Below are positions 6,325 through 13,416 of a stretch of 13,416 nt of DNA, piece by piece (position 1 is the first letter of the stretch; every line of letters begins with the position of its first letter). The stretch is from Anaerozeibacter quisquiliarum. GTDB lineage: Bacteria > Bacillota > Clostridia > Christensenellales > Aristaeellaceae. The stretch lies in assembly GCA_051162045.1 (NCBI GenBank), contig JBISDI010000059.1. The stretch is one strand, 5' to 3'. Both the position numbers and the translations under genes were made by a program. The notes beneath the pieces were generated by a model, which was given only the letters and a program-made list of their open reading frames with translations, was not told where the DNA came from and ran no database searches.

Positions 6325-6439
6325 AGAGCCAAAATTCTCGCCCATCTGCAGTTTTTGCAATTTCCACCCTTGCGAAGCATGTAATGAGAGATGCTAGCTA
6401 GCCGAAACAGTCCTCGATCTATAGTAGGGCCTGCATTGT

Positions 6440-6467
6440 AACATTCCCCAGAATTCTGGCGAATGTT
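6440..6467. repeat. 28-bp palindrome, CAGAATTCTG centre
   Basis: The arms AACATTCCC and GGCGAATGTT surround the conserved centre, with a single C-C mismatch pair. The right side (GAATGTT) resembles the right arm at 5477. Confidence 0.92.
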
Positions 6468-6492
6468 CCGTACGCCGACAGCTTTCTCAACG

Positions 6493-6528
6493 TGCTGACC
6501 TTCCGGTCGTACGACCGGAAGGTCAGCA
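6493..6528. repeat. 36-bp perfect palindrome, TCGNNCGA centre
   Basis: Seventeen-base arms (TGCTGACCTTCCGGTCG and its exact complement) flank TA, the longest uninterrupted palindrome in the window. Confidence 0.96.
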
Positions 6529-6555
6529 TTTACGATGATACTACGCTGTTCTCAA

Positions 6556-6577
6556 GGTAAGGACCGGGGTCCTTACC
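6556..6577. repeat. Inverted repeat GGTAAGGACC/GGTCCTTACC
   Basis: Perfect 10-bp arms around GG form the last hairpin of the array. No T-tract follows directly on either strand, so it is not an obvious terminator. Confidence 0.92.
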
Positions 6578-6698
6578 CTTTGCCACAAAAAAGGACGTAT
6601 GTTTCTTCATCCTGCCATTTCCATTCCTTCAATTGGTAGCGTAGAGCTCTTATGCGGAGAATGGGTCATCTTGAAGACACGATCTCTTCTGAGAATAC

Positions 6699-6727
6699 TT
6701 GAGCTTCAGGGAATAATAGGTTATAAT
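6699..6727 (+). promoter_or_regulatory. Strong predicted promoter of the helicase-mcrBC operon
   Basis: TTGAGC (6699-6704) and a consensus TATAAT (6722-6727) are separated by 17 bp. The start site would be near 6734, giving a leader of about 45 bases before the first ATG. It is the best promoter in the window and the only good one upstream of the three defence genes. Confidence 0.75.
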
Positions 6728-6777
6728 TATAGAAAGCTGATCTATTATCACATTTCCAGCAATTGAAAGGTGGAAAC

Positions 6778-9700
6778 ATGCTTCCTTCCGGCCTCTATGA
6801 ACAGCTGATCAACACAGCGACCAAAAAAGTCCTGGATGATGCACAGGACCACTTTGTTGTTGCCGACGATCTGGATAAGGCCGAAGCCCCGAAGGTGCTC
6901 TCCCAATATGTTTCTCATATCACCGAGCGGGTTTTGAGTGAATTAGGCGAAACGGCGGGGCTCAACGGTCAAGTGTGTTTTGTGAACCGCTTGGTGGAAT
7001 CACTCGCTTTCGAGCGTAGCCTGGCAGTGGAAAGCCCGGCACGCATGCTGCTGTCCTTCAAGGAAGCAAGGAATACCATTCAGCGAGAATGCGTCCGTCC
7101 GGAGACATCCATCGCGCAGAGCTCACTATTCACGGGCGCAGGAAACGAACCCAGCCTGTCTGCGGAACTGAAAAAGGAGATCCTCTCCTGCGACCGCATA
7201 GACATGTTGGTCTCGTTCATCAAGTGGAGCGGGCTCCGGATGATTCTGGGCGAGCTGTGCTCATTTACCCAAAACGGCGGGCAGCTACGCATCATCACGA
7301 CTTCCTACCTGGGCGCGACCGACGTGAAGGCAATCGCGGAACTCCAGCGGCTGCCGAACACTGATATCAGGATCTCCTATGATACTGCACGAACCCGGCT
7401 GCACGCCAAGACGTATGTGTTCTACCGGAACAGCGGCTTCTCCACAGCCTATGTGGGCTCTTCCAATTTGACAAAGCCCGCCATTTCCAGCGGGCTTGAA
7501 TGGAATGTGAAGCTAACCGAGCGGGACCAGGCGGAGACGATCCGAAAGATCGACGCCACTTTTGAAAGCTACTGGAATTCGCCGGAATTTGAGCAGTACG
7601 ATGAATCACAGGAAATGCGCCTTGTCTCCGCATTGAAGGCGGAGCGTATCGGGCAGCGTGTGGGAGATCCGGCTTATTCCTTTGAGATCCGTCCATACCC
7701 GTATCAGCAGGAAATCCTGGATGCGCTGGAGGCGGAACGCAGCGTCCGAGGGGCGTACCGCAACCTCGTAGTGGCCGCCACCGGAACGGGCAAAACGGTG
7801 GTCTCCGCCTTCGATTATAAACGGTACGTGAAGACACATCCGGGGAACGCATGCCGGCTTCTGTTTGTCGCGCATCGGGAAGAAATCCTGAAGCAGAGTA
7901 TGGACTGCTTTCGCGGCGTCCTCAAGAACATGAATTTCGGCGACCTGTTCGTGGGCGGGTATCGGCCAGAGAGCCTCAATCACCTATTTATCTCCGTGCA
8001 GATGCTCAATTCTCAGGATCTGACCTCGCGCACCACATCAGATTTCTACGACTATATCGTCGTGGACGAATTCCATCACGCTGCCGCACCGACTTATGCG
8101 CAGCTACTTTCGTATTACCAGCCCAAGATCCTGCTGGGGCTGACCGCCACGCCGGAGCGCATGGACGGGCAGGATGTGCTCAATTGGTTCGGCGGACGTA
8201 TCGCGGCGGAAATTCGTCTTCCGGAGGCCATCGAGCGAAAGCTCCTGTGCCCATTTCAGTATTTCGGGGTGACGGATACCGTCGACCTGACAGGAGTGCG
8301 TTGGTCACGCGGCGGTTACGACCGGGAGGAACTTTCGAATCTCTATACAATCGACCGCGCAGTCGCGGAGCGGCGTGCGGACATGGTCATTCAGTCCTTA
8401 ACTCGATACGTGACTGACCTGGACGATGTGAAGGGACTCGGCTTTTGCGTCTCCGTCCGGCACGCGGAGTTCATGGCCGAATACTTCGACCGGGCAGGCA
8501 TCCGCTCCATGAGCGTCACAGGCGAAACACCCAGCGACGTGCGCGAAGGCGCAAAGAAGGCGCTGGCATCTGGAGAGGTGCGCTTCATCTTTACCGTGGA
8601 CGTCTACAACGAAGGCGTGGACATCCCGGAGGTCAATACGGTGCTGTTTCTCAGGCCCACTGAATCGCTGACGGTATTCCTGCAGCAATTGGGGCGCGGC
8701 CTTCGGCTAGCGGACGGCAAGGAATGCCTGACAGCGCTGGATTTCATCGGGCAGGCGAACCAGCGCTACGATTTTGAAGGCAAGCTGGAGGCGCTGCTGA
8801 GTATGACGCGCAGAAGCATCCAGCGCGAGATCAGGGACGGCTTTGTGTCGGTCCCGAAGGGCTGCTTTATCCAGCTGGAAAGAATCGCGCAGGAGTACAT
8901 TCTGGAGAACATCCGCGCTTCATTGACGGGCCGTCGCGGGATTGTTGACCGCATCCGAACGCTTGAAGATGACACAGGCCTACCGCCAACGCTCGCCAAT
9001 TTCTGCACGTTCTATCACCTCGACCCACGTGGCATCTACAAAAGCGCTTCGTTTTCGCGGTTGTGCGTCCTAGCCGGAGTGATGCCGGAATTCGAGGAGG
9101 CGCTTGAGGATGTTCTTTCCAAGGCGTTTTCGCGAATCTGTGGCATCGACAGCCGGCGCTGGATTAGGTTCCTCCTGGATGCGCTGGAGATGGCAGACGA
9201 TCTCAACGATAGCTTGCTCACCGAACGGGAACGTCGCATGCTGAACATGTTTCAGTTTACCGTCTGGCAGAGGCCGTTTGAGGAATGTGGTTTTGAGCAA
9301 GCGACGGACGCCATCCGGTCCATCTCTGCCTGCCCTGTGCTATGTTCGGAGTTGAAGGACCTGCTCCGGTACAACTTCGACCACATCGATTTCGTCGACG
9401 AGTCCATCGATCTGGGCTTTGAGTGCCCGCTGGATGCGCACTGCACCTACAGCCGCGATCAGGCGTTGGTCGCTATGGATTTCATGCAGCCTGCAAACGT
9501 CCGTGAGGGCGTGAAGTATCTGCCGGAGAAGGGCATAGACATCTTCTTTGTCACGCTGAACAAGTCCGACAAGGATTATTCGCCAACGACCATGTACAAC
9601 GACTACGCCGTAAATGAGACGCTCTTTCATTGGCAGAGCCAGTCAACGACTAGCGAGGAGAGCCCGACGGGTCAGCGCTACATCCACCACCGGGAATCGG

Positions 9701-9885
9701 GCAGCAGAATCCTGCTGTTCGTCCGGGAATACAAAAAAGACCAATATGGCGTAACGCCCTATACGTTCCTGGGCGAAGCCGAGTACCTGTCCCACACAGG
9801 CAGTCGCCCCATGAACATCACCCTTCGCCTTGCTAAGCCCATTCCGGCGAAGTATCTGCGGAAAACGAACAGGCTCGTCATGTGA
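6778..9885 (+). CDS. PLD nuclease-SF2 helicase-DUF3427-type defence protein
   Basis: This 1035-residue protein combines three parts. Residues about 115-275 form a phospholipase-D-type nuclease module with HAK (His209, Lys211) and the downstream GSSN of an HKD motif. Residues about 310-670 are an SF2 (ResIII/DEAD-like) helicase, with Walker A ATGTGKT at 334-340, DEFHH at 430-434, LGLTATPERMDG, and the arginine-finger motif QQLGRGLR at 636-643. The C-terminal third, with YNDYAVNETLFHWQSQ ending near 955, resembles DUF3427. A single HKD half suggests the nuclease works as a dimer. I chose the ATG at 6778 because AAGGTGG lies just upstream; the in-frame TTG at 6763 overlaps that site. It is the first gene of an operon with mcrB and mcrC, so an anti-phage or DNA-degrading role is likely, though its exact substrate is unknown. 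Confidence 0.88.
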   Translation: MLPSGLYEQLINTATKKVLDDAQDHFVVADDLDKAEAPKVLSQYVSHITERVLSELGETAGLNGQVCFVNRLVESLAFERSLAVESPARMLLSFKEARNTIQRECVRPETSIAQSSLFTGAGNEPSLSAELKKEILSCDRIDMLVSFIKWSGLRMILGELCSFTQNGGQLRIITTSYLGATDVKAIAELQRLPNTDIRISYDTARTRLHAKTYVFYRNSGFSTAYVGSSNLTKPAISSGLEWNVKLTERDQAETIRKIDATFESYWNSPEFEQYDESQEMRLVSALKAERIGQRVGDPAYSFEIRPYPYQQEILDALEAERSVRGAYRNLVVAATGTGKTVVSAFDYKRYVKTHPGNACRLLFVAHREEILKQSMDCFRGVLKNMNFGDLFVGGYRPESLNHLFISVQMLNSQDLTSRTTSDFYDYIVVDEFHHAAAPTYAQLLSYYQPKILLGLTATPERMDGQDVLNWFGGRIAAEIRLPEAIERKLLCPFQYFGVTDTVDLTGVRWSRGGYDREELSNLYTIDRAVAERRADMVIQSLTRYVTDLDDVKGLGFCVSVRHAEFMAEYFDRAGIRSMSVTGETPSDVREGAKKALASGEVRFIFTVDVYNEGVDIPEVNTVLFLRPTESLTVFLQQLGRGLRLADGKECLTALDFIGQANQRYDFEGKLEALLSMTRRSIQREIRDGFVSVPKGCFIQLERIAQEYILENIRASLTGRRGIVDRIRTLEDDTGLPPTLANFCTFYHLDPRGIYKSASFSRLCVLAGVMPEFEEALEDVLSKAFSRICGIDSRRWIRFLLDALEMADDLNDSLLTERERRMLNMFQFTVWQRPFEECGFEQATDAIRSISACPVLCSELKDLLRYNFDHIDFVDESIDLGFECPLDAHCTYSRDQALVAMDFMQPANVREGVKYLPEKGIDIFFVTLNKSDKDYSPTTMYNDYAVNETLFHWQSQSTTSEESPTGQRYIHHRESGSRILLFVREYKKDQYGVTPYTFLGEAEYLSHTGSRPMNITLRLAKPIPAKYLRKTNRLVM

Positions 9886-9945
9886 TGATTTACATGATAA
9901 ACAATGGACAAGATCGTCCATCAATGTTCACAGGAGGAGAAGCTT

Positions 9946-12384
9946 ATGGCTACTTTCGACTGGATTCCCTTCTACTCTGAGTTGGCGAACAAGTTGTTGC
10001 AGTATGAAATGAATCGCCCAACGCTATTGGGAATTCTTCAGAACATCTTCCGCGACATCGGTATGAAGTCGCCATTTATGGAGAGAGGCGATCTCATGAC
10101 GGATGTTGATCCGTTCACGGTATTCAGTAGTTTCAACCGTGGGATTACAGACGAGAACCGTCTGGCAATTACCGGAGGTTTGAAGACTGCGCTGCATGTA
10201 GCCGCGCCTTTGCCGACTTCATTTGACGGCATCCCGGTAGTCAACAATCTCTCCATGGCATTTTTCGCCTACCACTATGATAAGCGCAGAAAGCCGGACG
10301 ATATTGACCACTTATGGCAGATGGCGCAGGCAGCCATCCACTATGCTGATCATCCGTCCATTGATACCGAGGCTGTTTTCATCAAATGCTTTGATGTCGT
10401 CCGAAAACAACCTCAGGTAAGCTGGAACCTGACCATGGCGCTTTATTGGATTCGACCCAATGCATACCTCAACCTCGACGGCAGGAATCGCGATTACTTG
10501 GCGCAAAGCGGCATGTTTCCGTTTGCGGTGCCCAAGGCAATGCCAACCGGAAAAGATTATCTCGAAATCATCCGCCAATGCAATCAGGCGTTTGGGATGG
10601 ACGGCAGCGAGGTGCACACTTTTCCGGAGCTTTCCCATATGGCTTGGGTGGAAAGAGATGATAAACCAGAAGAGGCTTCGAACGCCCGCTTTGCACGATG
10701 GTTCGCGCCACTTCTGGCAGCGCTCCGTGCGCTTGGCGGATCGGCCACGCCGCAACAGGTCTGTGATCGGATTGAGCAGGACCTGCATTTGAGTCCGGAA
10801 ATCACGGAAGTCGTCCATGAAAAGACCGGAACGAGCGTGTTTCGCAACGATGTGGCTTGGGCCAGAAACTACCTCGCCTACGAAGGGCTGATCGACAAAG
10901 CGGAGCGCGGCATATGGAGACTGACGCCCGACGGTGAAAAGGCACCCATGGATGACCAGATCGCGGGGCAGATCATATCCAAATGGGTGAGGATCAACGC
11001 GCAGAAAAGAAGGGACAAGGACAGCGAGGATCGCCAAACGCATTACTGGATGTATACACCTGACAATAGCGCGTCGCTATGGATGGAATGCCTTGAAAAA
11101 GGCATCATGGTGGTCGGCTTCGATGGCGTCGGTGACTTTTCTATGATTCCCTCCCGGAAGGATGCTTACGAAAAATGCAAAGAGGTTTACGGCCCGGAGA
11201 CCAATCCGAAGAATAAATCTCTGGCAATTTGGCAGTTTGCCCACGAGATGCAGATCGGCGATATTGTCTATGCGAAGATCGGGCTGAGCAAGCTGGTGGG
11301 GCGAGGAATCGTCATGTCCGATTATTCTCATGACGAAACAAGAACCGACAACCGCAATCTTCGGGAAGTGCAATGGACAAACCACGGGGAGTGGGATATG
11401 CCATACTCCGTTCCGCGGAAAGCGCTCACGGATATCACTTCCTATGTGGACGATCTGGAAAAATTGGAGGCGGTGTTCGCCGAGGGAGGCGAGCCGGTGC
11501 AAATCCCGGAGGCCGTATCGTTTGATCCCTATACGCGTGCCGATTTTCTTTCTGAGGCGTTCCTCCCAGCAGAGCAGTACGATACCCTCTGCGGTCTCAT
11601 TCGCTATAAAAAGAACGTCATTTTGGAGGGCGCGCCGGGCGTCGGCAAGACCTTCATCGCCAAGCGGCTGGCCTACTCCCTGATGGGGGAAAAGGACGCA
11701 AACCGCGTCACCATGGTACAGTTCCATCAAAGCTATGGCTACGAGGACTTCATCGTCGGCCTGCGCCCCAACGACAAGGGCGGGTTTGAGCTCAGCAAAG
11801 GGCCGTTCTACACCTTCTGCCAAAAGGCGCTGGAAGATCCAGAGAACGACTACTTCTTCATCATCGACGAAATCAACCGAGGCAACCTAAGCAAAATCTT
11901 CGGAGAGCTCCTCATGCTGATTGAGCGGGACAAGCGCGGAGAGAAATACCGCGTCAAGCTGCTTTACGCTGGCGAGACCTTTTATGTGCCGGAAAATGTG
12001 TATCTCATCGGCATGATGAACACCGCCGACCGATCGTTGGCCATGATGGACTACGCCCTCCGCCGCCGATTCTCCTTCTTTCCCATGTGCGCGGCATTTG
12101 AAACGGAGCGGTTCAGGGTTTATCTGGAGGAGAAGGCCAATACCAGGTTGAATGCGCTGATCCGTCATATTCAAGCGCTGAATCAGGAGATCGCGGCGGA
12201 TGAATCCCTCGGAAAGGGGTTTGAGATCGGGCACAGCTATTTCTGCATGGACGGCGAAGCGACGGACGAATGGCTGCATCAGGTGGTGGAGTTTGAACTG
12301 ATTCCGCTCCTCAGGGAGTACTGGTTTGACGACAGGGCGCGTGTTGACCGCTGGTCGGCGCTCATGCGGAGCGCGCTGCAATGA
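9946..12384 (+). CDS. mcrB: McrB-type modification-dependent restriction GTPase
   Basis: This 812-residue AAA+ GTPase would recognise modified DNA and power McrC cleavage. Residues 1-230 are the N-terminal domain common in clostridial McrB proteins (FDWIPFYSELANKLL, DPFTVFSSFNRGIT, WNLTMALYWIRP). Residues about 246-331 look like an Mrr_N winged helix. Residues about 366-495 look like an EVE/PUA-type modified-base reader (HYWMYTPDN, MVVGFDGVGDFS, GDIVYAKIG). The AAA+ core has Walker A GAPGVGKT at 562-569, Walker B IIDEINRGN at 639-647, and the McrB signature MNTADRSLAMMDYALRRRF at 691-709. The ATG at 9946 follows AGGAGGAGAAGCTT; an in-frame ATG at 9904 lacks such a site. It begins 60 bp after the helicase gene and overlaps mcrC by 4 bp. 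The McrB identity is secure; the recognised modification cannot be read from sequence. Confidence 0.95.
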   Translation: MATFDWIPFYSELANKLLQYEMNRPTLLGILQNIFRDIGMKSPFMERGDLMTDVDPFTVFSSFNRGITDENRLAITGGLKTALHVAAPLPTSFDGIPVVNNLSMAFFAYHYDKRRKPDDIDHLWQMAQAAIHYADHPSIDTEAVFIKCFDVVRKQPQVSWNLTMALYWIRPNAYLNLDGRNRDYLAQSGMFPFAVPKAMPTGKDYLEIIRQCNQAFGMDGSEVHTFPELSHMAWVERDDKPEEASNARFARWFAPLLAALRALGGSATPQQVCDRIEQDLHLSPEITEVVHEKTGTSVFRNDVAWARNYLAYEGLIDKAERGIWRLTPDGEKAPMDDQIAGQIISKWVRINAQKRRDKDSEDRQTHYWMYTPDNSASLWMECLEKGIMVVGFDGVGDFSMIPSRKDAYEKCKEVYGPETNPKNKSLAIWQFAHEMQIGDIVYAKIGLSKLVGRGIVMSDYSHDETRTDNRNLREVQWTNHGEWDMPYSVPRKALTDITSYVDDLEKLEAVFAEGGEPVQIPEAVSFDPYTRADFLSEAFLPAEQYDTLCGLIRYKKNVILEGAPGVGKTFIAKRLAYSLMGEKDANRVTMVQFHQSYGYEDFIVGLRPNDKGGFELSKGPFYTFCQKALEDPENDYFFIIDEINRGNLSKIFGELLMLIERDKRGEKYRVKLLYAGETFYVPENVYLIGMMNTADRSLAMMDYALRRRFSFFPMCAAFETERFRVYLEEKANTRLNALIRHIQALNQEIAADESLGKGFEIGHSYFCMDGEATDEWLHQVVEFELIPLLREYWFDDRARVDRWSALMRSALQ

Positions 12385-13415
12385 TCCGCATCCAGAACAT
12401 CTATCATATGTTGGCCTACGCCTTTCAGGTTCTGCGGGAGGATGGCCTCCGCTTCCTGGGGCAGGAGGACTTTGCGCATGTGGAAGATCTCTACGCGGCC
12501 ATTCTATCTCGCGGAATGGCCGACCTCGCGCGGCGCGGCCTCAAGCGCAGCTATGTCCCGCAGGTCGATGATTTACGCTGCCCACGCGGTAAGATTGACA
12601 TCCCTGATACGCTCAAGCGCCAGTTAATCCGCCGTCAGCGGTTATCCTGCCAATATGATGAGTACTATGAGGATACCTTGGCCAATCAAATATTGAAGGC
12701 AACGGCGAAATGGATGTTGCGTGCCCAAGCTGTTCGCCCAGAGACAAAGGCGGACCTGAAGCGGTCGCTCCAATTCTTTGATCAGGTATCGGATGTGGAT
12801 ATTCGACGCGTTCGCTGGGACGTGATACCGATTCCTGCGCAGAGCAGACTTGATCGGATGCTGTTGGCCGTTTGCCGGATGGTTGCAAATCAACGTTTGA
12901 TTGCGGAGAAAAACGGCGGAACCCGTATGACGGCCTTTGCCGATGACCAGGCCATGAGCGCGCTATATGAGCGGTTCGTCCGAAACTATCTGAAAAAGCA
13001 TTACCCACAGTACGGCGTTTCTGCATCCTATGTCGATTGGGCGCTGGACGAAGGCTCGGACACTTTGCTGCTGCCCGCAATGCGCACGGATATCACGGTG
13101 GGAGCACCCGACCGGATGCTAATCATTGACACCAAGTATTATGCGCATGCGCTGCAAAATTACCGCGACAAGCAGGCACTGCATTCCGCCAACCTGTATC
13201 AAGTGTTGACGTATCTGGACAACGCACAGGCGGGCAGGAACATTCCCGTCAGCGGCGCGTTGCTATATGCGCGGACGGATGAGGAGATAGTACCGGACCA
13301 GAGATACCTCATACACGGGAAACAATTATGGGTGAGAACGCTGAATCTGGATCAGTCGTTTGCTGACATAGAGGATCAGGTACAGCGCTTTATGCGCGAG
13401 TGGCAGGCGCTTTAG
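12381..13415 (+). CDS. mcrC: McrC-type PD-(D/E)xK endonuclease subunit
   Basis: This 344-residue protein is the cleavage subunit that joins McrB hexamers. Its start, MIRIQNIYHMLAYAFQVL, is typical of the short McrC/LlaJI-type family. An N-terminal region to about residue 195 would contact McrB. The C-terminal PD-(D/E)xK nuclease is visible as Asp237 (MRTDITV), then IIDTKYY with Asp250 and Lys252, followed by a helix containing YQVLTYL. The ATG overlaps the mcrB stop (ATGA at 12381-12384), so the two are translationally coupled. The gene is complete, ending with TAG one base before the window edge, so any fourth operon gene would lie outside. The catalytic residues appear intact. Confidence 0.93.
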   Translation: MIRIQNIYHMLAYAFQVLREDGLRFLGQEDFAHVEDLYAAILSRGMADLARRGLKRSYVPQVDDLRCPRGKIDIPDTLKRQLIRRQRLSCQYDEYYEDTLANQILKATAKWMLRAQAVRPETKADLKRSLQFFDQVSDVDIRRVRWDVIPIPAQSRLDRMLLAVCRMVANQRLIAEKNGGTRMTAFADDQAMSALYERFVRNYLKKHYPQYGVSASYVDWALDEGSDTLLLPAMRTDITVGAPDRMLIIDTKYYAHALQNYRDKQALHSANLYQVLTYLDNAQAGRNIPVSGALLYARTDEEIVPDQRYLIHGKQLWVRTLNLDQSFADIEDQVQRFMREWQAL

Positions 13416-13416
13416 G

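Larger units (their letters stand above)
4415..6577. ncRNA. Palindrome-rich tandem array, candidate large structured noncoding RNA
   Basis: About 2.2 kb with no gene-like open frame but at least 17 inverted repeats, listed separately. Most have one of two conserved centres, CAGAATTCTG or TCGNNCGA, while their arms differ in sequence and keep complementarity. Landmarks recur in order: the CATTTTGT element at 4425, 4994 and 5980; an 88-bp block at 4624 and 5307; TTGTGAAYGAC at 4778 and 5483; CTTCATTGAG at 4857 and 5518; and GCTTT-ATCC-ATAGCT before the hairpins at 5281, 6159 and 6301. This gives about three degenerate units of roughly 570, 990 and 600 bp. Compensatory arm changes favour a folded RNA, but strand, promoter and ends are unknown. 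A family of structural DNA repeats, or a decayed coding repeat invaded by palindromes, remains possible. Confidence 0.4.

Noticed and set aside
4415..6577. Integron-like attC array
   Set aside because: Palindromes of varied arms and conserved ends suggested attC sites, but the conserved part here is the centre, there is no GTTRRRY-type core at the edges, and no cassette genes or integrase are seen.
6599..6766. A 55-codon plus-strand open frame (MFLHPAISIP...) with AAGGA just upstream of its ATG
   Set aside because: The ribosome site is too close to the ATG, and the frame overlaps the strong promoter and the leader of the helicase gene. No family is recognisable. A real small protein cannot be excluded.
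10312..11043. A 243-codon minus-strand frame opposite mcrB, and a 248-codon one at 11077-11823
   Set aside because: Both lie antisense to conserved McrB domains and show no domain or ribosome-site support.

Overview
The window looks like accessory DNA from a Bacillota genome, probably a Clostridia-type gut or rumen bacterium. The reasons are strong AGGAGG-type ribosome binding sites, a sigma-A-like promoter (TTGAGC, 17 bp, TATAAT), moderately high GC, and protein families common in clostridial prophages and integrative elements. The taxonomic call is inference. No tRNA, rRNA, CRISPR array, integrase or transposase was seen.

Left third (1-3176, minus strand): a phage- or plasmid-like replication module. 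Transcription probably starts near 3140. It passes a terminator-shaped leader, then a small sigma-region-4-like regulator (2569-3024), a second terminator-shaped hairpin, a CHC2 zinc-finger protein (1875-2501) and a P4/D5-type SF3 helicase-primase (326-1897). The helicase gene ends inside the second of two 94-bp direct repeats (98-191 and 239-332), which could be a replication-origin or iteron region. A divergent promoter region (3147-3273) separates this module from a plus-strand zinc-ribbon protein of unknown function (3328-4404).

Middle (about 4405-6600): about 2.2 kb with no convincing gene, packed with palindromes. I count 17 hairpins that fall mostly into two families by their centre: CAGAATTCTG and TCGNNCGA. 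The centres are conserved, but the arms differ completely between copies while staying self-complementary. Landmarks recur in order, so the region reads as about three degenerate tandem units (starting near 4417, 4988 and 5980). This is the most unusual part of the window and is a candidate for a large structured noncoding RNA or a structural DNA repeat family.

Right half (6699-13415, plus strand): a defence operon behind one strong promoter. It encodes a PLD-nuclease/SF2-helicase/DUF3427-type protein, an McrB-type GTPase carrying an Mrr_N-like winged helix and an EVE/PUA-like reader domain, and an McrC-type PD-(D/E)xK nuclease that overlaps mcrB by 4 bp. By family knowledge this is a modification-dependent (type IV) restriction system with a co-transcribed helicase-nuclease. 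McrB would recognise modified DNA and drive McrC cleavage, and the helicase could process or independently degrade the DNA.
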